From contig CM046451.1 of assembly GCA_025506515.1 (NCBI GenBank), forward strand, positions 36,452,095 through 36,516,094: a DNA stretch of 64,000 nt, in the 5' to 3' direction. Positions within the stretch are counted from its first letter, which is position 1, and each line of letters opens with the position of its first letter. The notes beneath the pieces are model-generated. The model did not search any database. It worked only from the letters and a program-made list of their open reading frames with translations, and was not told where the DNA came from. Shown here in pieces: positions 45,685 to 57,672 of this stretch. The stretch comes from Flaveria trinervia. Taxonomy: Eukaryota; Streptophyta; Magnoliopsida; Asterales; Asteraceae. Both the position numbers and the translations under genes were made by a program.

Positions 45685-48578
45685 ATGTCGAAGTTAACCT
45701 CAATCACACTTGCTGATCTTGAAAGTGTTGCACCTAATAGGCCTCCAAGACTCATTAATGGAGACAATTTTGAAGATTGGAAGAGATGTCTCAAAGCCTT
45801 CTTCTTCTACACGGATCATAACCAATAGGAATCGATTACTTCTGGTCCTCACATATCAACAGTTACTATTGGTGATGTTGTCTCTCAAAACAAGGACCCA
45901 TCTTCCTATACTGAAAAGGATCTGAAATTGATTGATCGTGACCAAAAGGCTTTTGGTGCTTTAACTCTCTGTCTGGCACCAGACATTTACAACCATTTTG
46001 CAGAGCATAAAAATGCTAAATCTATTTACGATGCCCTATGTGAGTTTTATGATGGTAATGCAGATTTGGTAAAGGATAAGAGCATTCAGGCTAAGAAGGA
46101 ATTCAATTCCTTTGTTGGATACAAGAACGAGAGTCTGACAGATCTCACATTTCGTTTCTTAACTGTTTCAAACACCTTAAAGAAATATGATGAAATGCTT
46201 TCAAAAGTGAATAAGTTAACAGGCTTCTTGATTCTCTTCCACCTCAGTGGAGTCTTCAAGTGAGGATGCTTAAACAAGAAAGAGGGTTCACAGACTACAA
46301 GCCGATGGATATTATCAATAAGCTGAAATCCTTTAAGTTGGACATGAAGAGACAGGAATTTAACCAGACTATGATGCCCACATCTGGTTTTTCACAAAAT
46401 GCTGCTTTATTGTCCTCTGCTGCAAATTCACAAATACAGAATTCAATTCAAGGAGGGATTAATACAAGTACTTTCTAGGGTGGAAATAGTGGCGTCAGAA
46501 GAGATCTGGGTAATTCTAAGGCCAATGTTGAAACTTCAATTCCATCAAAAACAATGGCTCTTTTTGGAATGTTTGTTTAAAGCTATGAAGCACTTGTAGC
46601 TGGAGAGTTGAAAGGGAAGGGAATGACTATGGAGGACATGTATCAGGTGGATCCTGATGATCTTGAAGAAACATATATCCAATGGCAGATGGCTATGTTA
46701 ACCCTTAGAGCTCGAAGATTTATGGATAGAACTGGAAGAAAGAACTTTGGTGGTCAAACATCTAATTCAAAACTGGGATTTGATAAGTCCAAATTAAGAT
46801 GCTTTAACTGTAAACAATTGGGACACTTCAAACGTGAATGTCCATTACCAATTGTCATCGATCCTAGTAATTCTGGAGTTCCAAGACTGACAACTGAGAA
46901 AGAAAAGGAAAATGTGAATTACAAAAAAGAGACTGCTTTGATTTCAAATTTTGATTGGAGTGCTGAGGTTGAGGAAACAAAAACTAAGATAAATCATGCT
47001 TTAGTTGCTGAGTTTGTTGAAAGGAATGAGAAGGAAGATGGTAAAGATGGATTTGATCTTCTCAAGGAATTCAAACAAGAAGATGTGTCATCTGTGAATG
47101 AGAAAGAAGAAAAAGATGCTGGAATTGGGGAAGATAAAACTGCAGGTTTAAGTGAGAAAGGAAATTCATGCACTAGGCAAAGAAAGGATAATGATGATAA
47201 TGCTGCTACTGTTGAGGAAAAGAAGTCAAGTACTCCGGTATGCCAATGTGAAAAAGCCTTAGCTGCTTAAAGGACGGTAATGGGACTTCCATATGAGGTA
47301 ATACAGGATATGTGCTCATCTGCTTGTAAAATTAGATTAATTGGGATTTATAAAGCTAATCGTCTATTTATTGATAATGAAAAGGATTTAAAGTGAATTA
47401 ATGATGAACTTAAAATCAATGAATCAAAATATTTTGTTAAATTAAATGAGGCTTTAAAAGAAAATGATCACTTAAAACGAATCGTTTTGGAAAGAAATGT
47501 CGAGATTAACACTTTGACTAAAAGGGTTGCCCTTGCTGAATTTGAAGCAAGCAAACTTCAGCCAAAGTTAGACAAATGGACCATATCAGGAATGAAACAT
47601 GATGATCTATGTAAATCTCAACGGGGAGCTAGGATTAAAACGAGATTGGGTTATGAAAACGTAAAGGTTTATCCTCCGCCTAGTACATACTGTTATTCTC
47701 CTATGCCTGTTCCTCATCCTTCTAATGATTTAATCAAAATAGATACTGATAGTATGTCTGCAGGATTAGAGGGGATTAACTCTAAGCACGTTTGTGAAGA
47801 CTACAACTATGGACCAACTAGTGGGCTTAGATGCACTAGTATTAGTACACCTGATTGTCAACAGTCTGTTTTAGATCACAAGTCTAGTTTAAATTCTATT
47901 TTTGTTTCTAGTTCGTGTGTAACAGACTCTGTTGTCTCATGTTCTCATGATAGTTCTATTTCATCTTGTAATTTAGTTCATTGTGGTGATGTCTTTTGTT
48001 CTGATAATGATTATGATGCAACTAATCTTTCTTCAAAACCAACTGAGCAAATTAAAACTAATTGTTTTGAAAAGTTCTTTTCTCATCCTATTCCATCCAA
48101 TCCATTAAATATGACTTTATCAAATGAAAGTATTACCTCTTTATCTGACACTAGTACCAGTGGAACTAGTTCTACTGGTTCGTCGGACGAATCTTCATCT
48201 ATTTTTGTAAATAATAATTCTTGTTCAAATAAACGTCAAACTCATGGCATGTATGAGATATTTAGTGACATTGATTATAGTTTATCTGAATGTGATGAGG
48301 AAATTATCATTGATCATATTTTTACCTCATCACATCACAGACCTAGACTCAAACCTCATTGTTTCAAGTGTGGTCAAGAGGACCATCTTGTCAAGAATTG
48401 TCCTACATTGCTTCATGGTCCCTCTAATAGGAACTGCTTTGGAAATAAATTAACAAAACTGGTTAATAATTTCTTCTGTAAAAAATCCGTTTCATTTAAA
48501 GATAAAGTTGTTCAATCTTGGGTTCCAATTACACCTGGTCAACTGTCTTATTCATTCATTTCAGGAGTCATCCACTAA
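45685..48578 (+). pseudogene. gag: Copia-4 gag, broken
   Basis: The ATG at 45685 starts MSKLTSITLADLESVAPNRP, then INGDNFEDWKRCL (the gag N-terminal motif), and a TAG near 45826. The core follows: FGALTLCLAPDIYNHF (45952), SIYDALCEFYDG, LTDLTFRFLTVSN. After a frameshift near 46240 comes a CCHC knuckle CFNCKQLGHFKREC (46800-46841). A long Glu/Lys-rich part leads to 47270. A further open frame (47487-48578, 363 codons) is Ser-rich and carries a second knuckle CFKCGQEDHLVKNC (48360-48401), then SWVPITPG just before pol. Confidence 0.85.
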
Positions 48579-51500
48579 GATTGTAAATAGCTTGTGGCAT
48601 GTAGATAGTGGTTGTTCCAAACATATGACTGGGCTGAAAGATCTGCTGACCAATTATCGGATTATTGATGGAGGATATGTTGCTTTTGCTGGTGACAAAA
48701 AGGGTGGAAAGATGATTGGACAAGGAGAAGTTACCAATGGTTCTCTAATTTTGGAAAAAGTCAATTATGTTCCTGAGCTGGCATTTAATCTTCTGATGTT
48801 TCCCAAATCTGCGATAAAGACATTCCCATTCTGTTTAAATCTAATGAATGTATATTTTTAACATCAAAGATTGATATTCCAGATGATTTGATTCTTATGC
48901 GTGCTCCAAGAAAACATGATACATATCTTCTTGATATGAACTCAAGCAAGTCAAAGTCTACTACAACTTGTCTTCTTTCTAAAGCTTCAACCTTTGAGTC
49001 TCTCTTATGGCATCATCGATTAGGCCATGTTAATTTTAATATAATTTACAAATTAGTAAAGAACAATCTCATTAGAGGACTCCCTTCAAAATAATTTTCT
49101 GTTAACGAAAAATGTATGGCTAGTGCAAAGGGCAAACAACACAAGAAACCTCATAAGCCCAAACTTCTAAATAGCATATCCAGTCCTCTCGAGTTGTTAC
49201 ATACTGATTTGTTTGGCCCAATTAGCGTTAAATCTATTGCTAAAAAAATCATTTTGTCTTGTTGTTACAGATGATTTCTCCAGATATTCATGGGTGAGGT
49301 TTCTTGCACACAAAGGCGAAGTTGCTGAGGAATTGTAGAAATTAATTCTTTCTATCAAAACAATCAGCAAGAGAAAGGTTATGGGTCTGAGAAGTGACAA
49401 CGACACTGAATTCAAAAATCAGATTCTTGATTCATTTTGTGCTCAAAGGGGGATTGTGAGACAATTTAGTGCTGCAAGAACTCCTCAACAGAATGGTATA
49501 GCGGAACGAAAGAATCGCACTCTCATTGAAGCTGCTCTTACAATGTTGTGATAGAATCTTCATTACCCATTATCTTTTGGGCTAAAGCTGTAAACTGTGC
49601 TTCATATGTTCTAAACCGAGTGTTGATTGTGAAGGATAAAATGAAGACTCCTTATGAACTTTTTCATAAGAGGAAACCTCTAATTGATTTCTTTCGGCCA
49701 TTTGGTTGCTCTTGCACTCTTCTGAATACTCAATCTCAAAAGACAAAGTTCGGTGCCGTATCTAATGAGTGTTACTTTGTTGGTTACTCTTCTTCTCAAA
49801 AGGCATATCGGGTTTATAACAAAAGAATACGTATTGTTCAAGAGTCGTTCTATGTTGATTGGCAGGAATCTAACTCTTCTGAAGTTCGATCTAAACCAGC
49901 ATGGTTCTTTGACACCGATACTGTGTTTAATTCGTTCAATCTTCCAGTTTTCGATGATGATGCGTCCACTCCAAATGCTCAAACTAGTATTATTTCCTCC
50001 ACTCCATCACCTGTTCATTCCAACTCGTTAGTAAATGAAGCTATTTCAGCTGATGTTAGTTCATCTTCTCCAGTGCTTAATCCTGCACCAACATCTGATT
50101 CTTTATTACCTACATCTTCTCCATTACTTGATCCAACACCTACACCTGATTCTCCCTCATCTAATCTTTCACTATCTATGAGTGAAATTTCTCCAAACAT
50201 CTTTCCTCAACCACCGACTATAAAACTTTGAAAGATCATCCTCTTGATAACGTTATTGGATCAATCATTGATGGTGTTTGGACGTGAAGTCAATTTGGTT
50301 TGATTAATCTTTGCCTCTTCTCGTGCTTCATTCTCAAACTGTCCCGAAAAATGTGCATGCTGCTCTACTGGATCCATGTTGGGTGGAGTTAATGCAATTG
50401 GAGCTTCAACAATTCAGAAAGCTTAAAGTTTGGACCTTGGTTGACTTGCCTCCTAACAAATGCCCAATCAGTACAAAATGGGTGTTTAAGAACAAACTGG
50501 ATGATCGTGGTGTAGTGGTGCGTAACAAGTCTAGACTAGTTGTGCAAGGTTTTGCTCAAGAGGAAGGGATTAACTATACTGAAGTCTTTGCTCCAGTTGC
50601 TCGTCTTGAAGCAATGAGAATTTTTCTTGCTCATGCTGCTCATAAACAGTTCAAGGTCTATCAGATGGATGTGAAGTGTGCTTTTCTCTACGGAGACATT
50701 GATGAGGAGATATATGTGTGTCAACCACCAGGTTTTGAGGATCCTGACTTTCCTGATAAAGTCTTTAAACTTGACAAGTCTCTGTATGGTCTTCATCAAG
50801 CACCTAGGGTCTGGTATGAGACCCTCACATAGTATCTTTTAAGCAATGGTTTCTCTCGTGGTACCATTGATATGACTCTCTTCAAAAAGGAAGTGAATGG
50901 TGAAATGTTTTTGTCCAAGTTTATGTTGATGATATTATATTTGGATCTACCAATTCTCTATTATGTAGAGAGTTCGAAGAAGTGATGCGCCAAAGGTTTG
51001 AAATGAGTTTGATGGGAGAAATGTGCTTCTTTCTTGGATTACAAGTTGAACAACAACAAGAAGGAATTCTTATTCATCAGGAGAAGTATATTAAAGATAT
51101 CTTGAAGAAATTCCAGATGGATGATGCCTCTCCTGAGATGACTCCATTTACTGCTCAGACTTGTCTCACTCCTGACGAGAACGGGAAACCAGTTGATCCT
51201 CACCTTTATAGATCCATGATCGGTTCCCTCATGTATCTTACAGCAAGTCGTCCTGATATCACTTTTGCTATTGGATACTGTGCTCGATATCAGTCGGCCC
51301 AAAAGAATCTCATGAGAAAGCTGTCAAGAGAATATTCGTTATCTCAAAGGATCATCTCGTTCAGGACTATGGTATCCATATGGAGGGAATTTTGATTTAC
51401 ATGCTTATTCTGATAGTGATTCTAATGGTTGCAGGTTAAATAGAAAAACAATGTTGGAGGGGGTATCAATATTTGGGAAATTGTTTGGTGTCCTGGCAGA

Positions 51501-51862
51501 GCAAGAAACAGACAACTATCTCCCTTTCTACAGGAGAAGCAAAATACATTGCTGCCTCGAGCTGCTGTTCTCAAGTTCTTTGGATACAACACCAAATGAT
51601 TGGCTACGGAATTAATTTTCTCCACACACCATTATTTTCCGACAACGAAGCAGCCATTGGGATTGAAGAAAATCCTATTCATCATTCCCGAACCAAGCAT
51701 ATCGAGACACAGATTCATGCAATTCGTGATGCTCAAGAAAAGGGTTTCATCGATATTATACCCATTGATTCAAAACATCAAAAAGCTGATCTTTTCACAA
51801 AAACTTTTGATAAACCCTGTTTTTATGAATTGATCTCTATGATCGGGTTAATATCCTTTTAA
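48579..51862 (+). pseudogene. pol: Copia-4 pol, broken
   Basis: Protease LWHVDSGCSKHMTG has its Asp at 48604. Pre-integrase LLWHHRLGHVN lies near 49009. The integrase triad is Asp in LLHTDLFGP (49206), Asp in RSDNDTEF (49396) and Glu in IAERKN (49504), spaced by 35 residues. Its C-terminal part (49548-50231) ends Ser/Pro-rich. RT runs from KWVFKNKLDD (50482) through VYQMDVKCAFLYGDI and LYGLHQAPRVWYE to YVDD at 50932-50943, then FFLGLQVEQ. RNase H runs from about 51400 (YSDSDSNGCRLNRK) to ADLFTKTFDK, with a natural stop at 51862. Frameshifts or stops lie near 48840, 49095, 49240, 49550, 50832 and 51320. Confidence 0.9.
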
Positions 51863-53712
51863 ACCTTCTTTAAATTCATTAATACATATATAATAAAAAA
51901 AATTAATAAAATAAAAAAATATAAATAAAGGAATAAATAATAAATGATTTTAATAATTAACTAAATTTTATATCCTTTGAAAATAAAATTTTGGGGGAGT
52001 AACTTCATAACCCGAGTTCGGAATTTGACATGACAAGAAATGATTTATATCTTCTGGATATGTTCCTTTATGCATGACTGGTGCTAAAATGAGAAATGAT
52101 AGTAACTGATGTTGGTCTCTGTTTCATATCTTATTTTTTTAAGCCAAGAAAATCAAATAGATTCTTTAACGATATGCTTGATAGGCTCAACCTGAAGAAT
52201 AAAATATACAACAGCAATATGATTTAAATTAAACATCATGCTTAAGGACGTCTGGATTTACGCAATCATTTTGGCCTGCACAAAAACTGAGTCCGACAAA
52301 AATTGGATTGAGAATTGATCTTTCGCCTACCATGATACAATCATATAAGCCATATCTTTGAGTCATGTTTGGTGTATTATATTGTCTTGTGTTTGTGCTA
52401 ATGTCCTCTGATGTACGGTAGTACTGACCTGGAGTGATGATCTCCTCTGCTGTATGGTAGTACTGACCTGGAGCTCTCATCGGCACATGATTAAATGGTC
52501 ATCTCCTTTGTTATATGTGAGTATAGACCTAGAGCTCTCATCATTTTAATCTAAGTTGTGTCAAATCATCTAAATGATGAATTCATCACAGAATGCAATA
52601 TTCTGTTGATAATCACTACTTGCACACTAATGCACAAGCCTTGCTCTATAAAGATCGTTACAAAATTCAAGAAATCCTGAGGTTGGGTGAGGGTTTTTGC
52701 CAAGTGATTGTGTGGAAAACTATATCAGCAACCGTTATTGATCTGTTCAAGAATTTTAACAGTTCTTTTGCAGATTGTTATCAGATCTAGTTATCAGTAT
52801 GATCTCATTGTCGGTCGATGATTTAAAATCATCTTTGTGTTCATGTATATCTAGAAAATGTGATCTCTGATTGATTTAGATCTCCGTGTTTGAAGTTAAT
52901 TATCATTATAAAAAGGGGGGGGGGGAGCGAAACTACTCTTTCGCTAGTTGTTTCGCTAGACGAAATTGCAATTTCGCTCAGCTTGTTCATCAATTTTTAT
53001 CTGTAGATTTCTTTGCGAAATTGCAACTTTTCTTGGAAAAACTGTAGATTCGTCAGGCGAATCTATAGTTTTGCCCTATGCGAAACTATATGCTATATAA
53101 GTCGTTTTGCGAAATTATTATTTCATTTTCGCACAAACGACCTGTGCTGTTTCTTGAGTGTGTCCATAACCTAACTTGGCGATTTTACATTTCTGTGCTG
53201 ATTCTTGCTGATTGTGTGTTGTTTCTTGTTCGCCAGTGAGTTTCGATCATTGGACGTTCTTCTAATCATGTTAATTTTAACTCATTCTAAGGCGGTTTAA
53301 TTTTTACTCTTTGGTGTCTTCGCTGTTCAACCAGCGAAACTACTGATTATCCTGCGAAACTAAACGAAAGTTCTTCACTTTTCAGCAAAACTGTGAGGTT
53401 ATGTTGTCCATGCGAATCTAACAGTTTCGCTGACTTATTTTCAGTTTTGCCGAATTTGAACATAAGTTTGTACAGTTTTGCCTGGTCGAAATTATCTTTA
53501 TTGGGCAGCAAAATTGATATGTTTTAGTCAGCGAAACTAGTTTTTCGCTTGCCGAAACTGTTAGCGAATCTACCCTTAATATGTTTTAGTTAGCGAAATT
53601 AGTTTTTCGCTTGCCGAAACTGTCAGCGACTTTACCCTTATTTTTTTCCCTTATTCTTTTCTTATCTCCTCAATTTCTTATTCAACTTATCTGATCCCTT
53701 ATTTAGGATATC
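51863..53712 (+). repeat. Copia-4 spacer: purine tracts, small repeats and GCGAAACT array
   Basis: This 1.85-kb non-coding spacer lies between pol and the 3' ORF. TTTTGGGGGAGTAACTTCAT at 51989-52008 looks like a polypurine tract. At 52404-52545 three degenerate units of about 45 bases (GTAGTACTGACCTGGAG type) follow each other. A run of A and G with about a dozen Gs lies at 52911-52926. From 52927 to 53630 the words GCGAAACT, TTTCGCT and GCGAATCT recur about twenty times, as in the LTR. A pyrimidine-rich stretch (53645-53700) precedes the next ATG. Confidence 0.8.
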
Positions 53713-56219
53713 ATGGCTAATCTAAAGTTCGATGACCGGAACAATATTACCGCTATTCTGGATGATACACATCCAAAGGCTGCTGGATTCAGAGATTGTA
53801 TCAGATGGCTACAAAGATCACCCATAGCCTATGCTATATCTCATACGACTACCATTTATGATCTTCTTATCAAAGACTTTTGGCGATCTACAGAGTATGA
53901 CACTTGAGGAAATTCAAAGAGGATTACTGCTAAAGTCATTGATCAAGAAGTGATCATCACTACTGAGACTGTCTCAAGGATATTGAGACTAGACGATGAT
54001 TGTGGAGATGAAGTTACCATGACAGATTCCGAGGTGTTCCAAGCCTTCAGAAGAATGGGATATGAGGGACCAGCTTTTGGTTCTCGCAAGGAGATCAAGA
54101 ATTCATTTCTATCTAAGGAGTGGAGATACATTGCTCATGTTTGTATCATGTGTCTTGATCACCGTAAAGGTGGATCAGACGGTCTAAACATTGATTGGGC
54201 GAAGGCAATGGTGTTATGTTGTAAAGGAGAGAAGGCCATATTGCCAAACTAATTTTTGCTTGCATGGCTGAGAACGTGATGGCCTTGAAGAAAGACAAGT
54301 GGCTGTTATATCCTCGTTTTCTTCAGATGATATTTGACGATCTTATACCTGATGTACCAAAACATGGAGAGATAAGGAGGCTGGTACAAATGAATCCTCG
54401 CATTTTTGCTGATTGTTGTGCTATTCGCCATGATTTCAATGGAAAGATCACCCATCTTTGGGAAAATATGTATCCTCCAGAACGTTGGAGCTATATTAAA
54501 CGAGTGGATGAATCTGAAGACAAAAGGACTGAAGAAACTAGAGTACAGCAAATTGAAGCCACAAAGAAAAGAAAAAGATATGCCAAGGAGAAAGATTATG
54601 ACTTTGAGGAAGACATTTCTAAACAAGCTGAAGAAATAAGAGTGGAAAAAGAAAGAAGGTCGAAGAAGAAAGCCGATAATGTTGAACCTGAGAGACGATC
54701 CAAACAAAGACACGAAGGATTCACCGAAAGAAGAGAGGAAAGAGGAAGCCTTGATGAAGATATGATTCGAAATCTGAATACTTCCTTAGCAAATGAACTG
54801 AGTATGATCAAGACCAAACTCACAAACCAAGAAATCAGAGAAAAGAAAAAGGATGAAGTGATAGAAGGTATGCAAAAGATGCTTGTTGATCAAAACCGAT
54901 TACTGAAAAAATTATTTGAAGAGATTACCCTTTTGAAAGTTGCAGCCGGCCTGCCTGATCAACTAACTCAATCTGAGTTAGATGATCTGACTGACACATC
55001 AAAGTACCCATTTCTGAATGTGGGAACTTCATCCAAGGCAGGAGAGGGCACATCTGGTGTAGCAACCACTGATGCTGGAGATTGTGAAGCTAGAGAAGAG
55101 GATGTTGGAAGAGAAAATAAGGAGGATATTATAGAAGCTGGGTTTGTTAATATGCAATTTGACTTTGAGAAGGATCTAGTTGGTGAAGAAGTGATTATAA
55201 CGAAAACTGCTGAAGAAGCTTTTGAGAAAGGAAAGGGATTAGTTGATGAGGAAGAAGATGATGAACAACTTGTAGACTATGATTCAGAACCTGAGTTCTA
55301 TGAATTTGATGAGCGACCATTGATCTATGTAGCTAAGAAGGGAGAGGATGCTGCAGACGTGTTTGAGATGGATAAAAATGATTGGTTTATAAAAGAGAAG
55401 GAGCCAGAAGAAATTACTCCTCTTTTCCAACATACGAAGGGGCTGAGCAAGAAGGAGGCTGACAAGAAGATTATAAGCTGGTGCTATAACTCCAGCCTAA
55501 AGATGTTCATGATAAACAGAAGGGGAGGTAGTACCAGTTACATGCATAAGAGGAAGGCTTTTAAGACCTTGCCTGGGATCTAAGACGATTGGCAGCTCTA
55601 CCACTTCTTAATGCACATCTGAGTGAAAGAGCCACTCTTCTGGAAAAAGAGATAAAAAATGGGCTTGATGACAACTTTAAGTCGTTTGGGTATATAGAGG
55701 TAGAAAGGAGGAGGTCAAAGAAAGATAAAGATTGGGAAACGGGAAAGAGAAGAATTGTGCTGAGGTTAAGCCACCAAAGACTGTAAACAGAGTGAGATTG
55801 GCTGATCCCCTTCCCCAAGAATTACAAGATTTCGAGAAATGGTTTTATGATAACAACACGGGAGAAGCAGTGATTAGAGTAAAGAACGGCAAATAGTTTA
55901 AGGTCTTTGATCCTATGGAGTTGTTCAGAATCTGTGATAAAGATCTCTGGTGTTATGTGAGAATCACATAAAGGCTGGAGCTGGAGAAGAGACTCGGAAA
56001 GAAGCTAGTTTGTTTATGAATGTTGCCAACAAGATTAGAGGAGTGAGGTCTGAGGTGAAGAAGCTAACTGAAAGTGTAAGAGCTCAATATGACTTTAACA
56101 TGGATGTTCAAGATTTGACCAAGCAATTTGAGTGGGCTAGTGGTCATCCCGAAGGAGCTAGTGAAGCAGGAAGAGACCATGGAGAATCATATGCTGAAGC
56201 TTCTGAGGAGGTAACGTAG
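53713..56219 (+). pseudogene. Copia-4 3' ORF, lightly broken
   Basis: The role is unknown. It starts MANLKFDDRNNITAIL at 53713 and has a frameshift/stop near 53900. VIITTETVSRILRLDDDCGD, FRRMGYEGPAFG and WRYIAHVCIMC match the layout of the copia-2 ORF (SFEQMGYEG, WRFLLHVVIH). After a break near 54250, a 439-codon open frame (54264-55583) begins with KDKWLLYPRFLQMIFDDL. A Lys/Glu coiled coil (54520-54760), an acidic linker and IISWCYNSSLKMFMINR follow. Later pieces repeat a similar motif (FEKWFYDNNTGEAVIRV near 55830) and end in a coil (55950-56219). No membrane segment or signal peptide is visible. Confidence 0.78.
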
Positions 56220-56287
56220 ACAAATCAAATGCAGCAGAGGAAACTGGAGCTGACAAGATAAATCAAGATGAGTGAAGACGTTCCAAC

Positions 56288-56299
56288 CTAGGGGAGTAT
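56288..56299 (+). other. Copia-4 polypurine tract
   Basis: CTAGGGGAGTAT lies directly before the 3' LTR start TGAATATCATGC at 56300. It is shorter and less pure than the GGGGGAGTT tracts of the other copia elements. Confidence 0.75.
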
Positions 56300-56817
56300 T
56301 GAATATCATGCATAGGTTGGACTTACCTTAGTTTAGATTGTTTACTTTTCTTGTAATAGGTCTTTTGTTAGTTTCCTTTTGTATGTACTTAGATTTTTGT
56401 ATGTTAGAAGTCTAGCAAAACTATGAGTGAAACTATAAGTTCGCTCACAGTTTGTTGTTTTGTTTACCTGGCGAATTTGATGTTTTGCCGGGCGAATCTA
56501 TAGTTTCGGCAGGACAATTTCACTGACAGCGAAACTGTCTGCGAAACTAAGACTGCTATATATACTCTTGTTAATTTTCATTGTGGTAGAGCTTGCAAAA
56601 CCCTAATCGATTATCCTTGTTGCAAGTCACCATTTCAAAGCAGTTAATATACAGAATTATCCTTGTGCTTTCGTTGTTTATTTTTATTAATCATAGTCTT
56701 ATTATGAATAAGTTAGCATTGTGTTCAATCCTCTTCATTATTGTTGTTTAGCATATTGTTGATTATTGAACGATTCTTCATATCATTTGCACTGTATTTC
56801 GATCACATGGACCAACA
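56300..56817 (+). repeat. Copia-4 3' LTR
   Basis: It matches 44561-45077 with only a few substitutions and small indels (for example near 56419, 56721, 56757 and 56801). The TATA box TATATATAC is kept at 56557-56565. It is followed by the GGAAC target copy. Confidence 0.93.
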
Positions 56818-57672
56818 GGAACGTATCTGGTAAATGAATTTAAGGGGTGGGGGGGGAGTAACGATTGGTAGTGAAGTGGTGGTGTCTAGTGTGGGTTCAT
56901 CACCTATTCGGTTTACAGCGATGCCACCAAGGAGCCATTGGCTCAATCATACCATGAAGAAGGTCAGTAAATCTACCAGAGAAGTTGTGACCACCCTCTT
57001 AGGAATTTGAAGATGCTCAGACTCATATGAGGGACAAGAAGTGTTTTATCAAGTTGAGTTTGTCTTGATCTAGCTCATAATTGATGATGTCTTGAATGAA
57101 CCTGGGATACATGTAGAATGGCTCCTTATGGAGGTTACCTCTAAGGTTGTTCAACACAAACTTAGAATAGTTGAATTTGAGGCCTCTGACCAATCCATGA
57201 ACAAGGCATCCTAAATCATAGAGAATTTGATCCCACCCACCTGATTTGTGGATAGAAAATGGAGAACAATGTGGAGCAGGAAGTTCCAGTCGTAAGAAAA
57301 GTTAAATTTCTAAACAGTTGACCTACTCACATCTTCACCATATCCCATTTGGGTATAAGTGTCGTCAAGAGCAGACTTAGGAAACTCCATGGGAGTGCCT
57401 TCATCATGAAGCTCCAGATGCTCCCTGGTGGTTTGTTCAGATATGATCAAATCTTGTCCGCAGATGCTCGACTTGATAACCCTTACTCCGTTCAATGTAT
57501 CACTTTGACCATTCGCCCAAAATTCAGCCATATGGTTGGTGTAAACAATGGGGTTTACAGTGAGGGCGGTGAAGTAGGTGGATTGAGTTAGAAACTGGAT
57601 GATGGGGACAAAGTTAGCATCCTATGAAGAATCAAGGATTGCAACTTGGTTATGCTGAGGATTTTGGGCCAT
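56818..57672 (-). pseudogene. Copia-3 3' ORF, N-terminal part
   Basis: The minus-strand ATG at 57672 gives MAQNPQHNQVAILDSS, the HNQVA start shared with copia-2 (31543). Next, 57531-57310 encodes MAEFWANGQSDTLNGVRVIK, then an acidic segment and TYTQMGYGEDVS, matching SFEQMGYEG in copia-2. Further down are remnants of the WRFLLHV and PRF-motif regions (57290-57070). It then reaches the copia-4 insertion at 56822 and continues at 44560. Stops and frameshifts are numerous. Confidence 0.7.

Larger units (their letters stand above)
44561..56817 (+). mobile_element. Copia-4: complete 12.3-kb Sirevirus-like element
   Basis: LTRs of 517 and 518 bases start TGAA(G/T)ATCATGCATAGG and end GACCAACA. The target duplication GGAAC is perfect (44556-44560 and 56818-56822). 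Between them lie PBS, leader, gag, pol, a long spacer, a 3' ORF and a PPT, all on the plus strand. The LTRs differ at only a few sites, so this is one of the younger insertions. It splits the 3' ORF of copia-3. ORFs carry a moderate number of stops and frameshifts. Confidence 0.93.

Noticed and set aside
54264..55583. 439-codon ORF as a host gene
   Set aside because: It lies between pol and the PPT of copia-4, inside the LTRs, and shares motifs with the 3' ORFs of the other copia elements.
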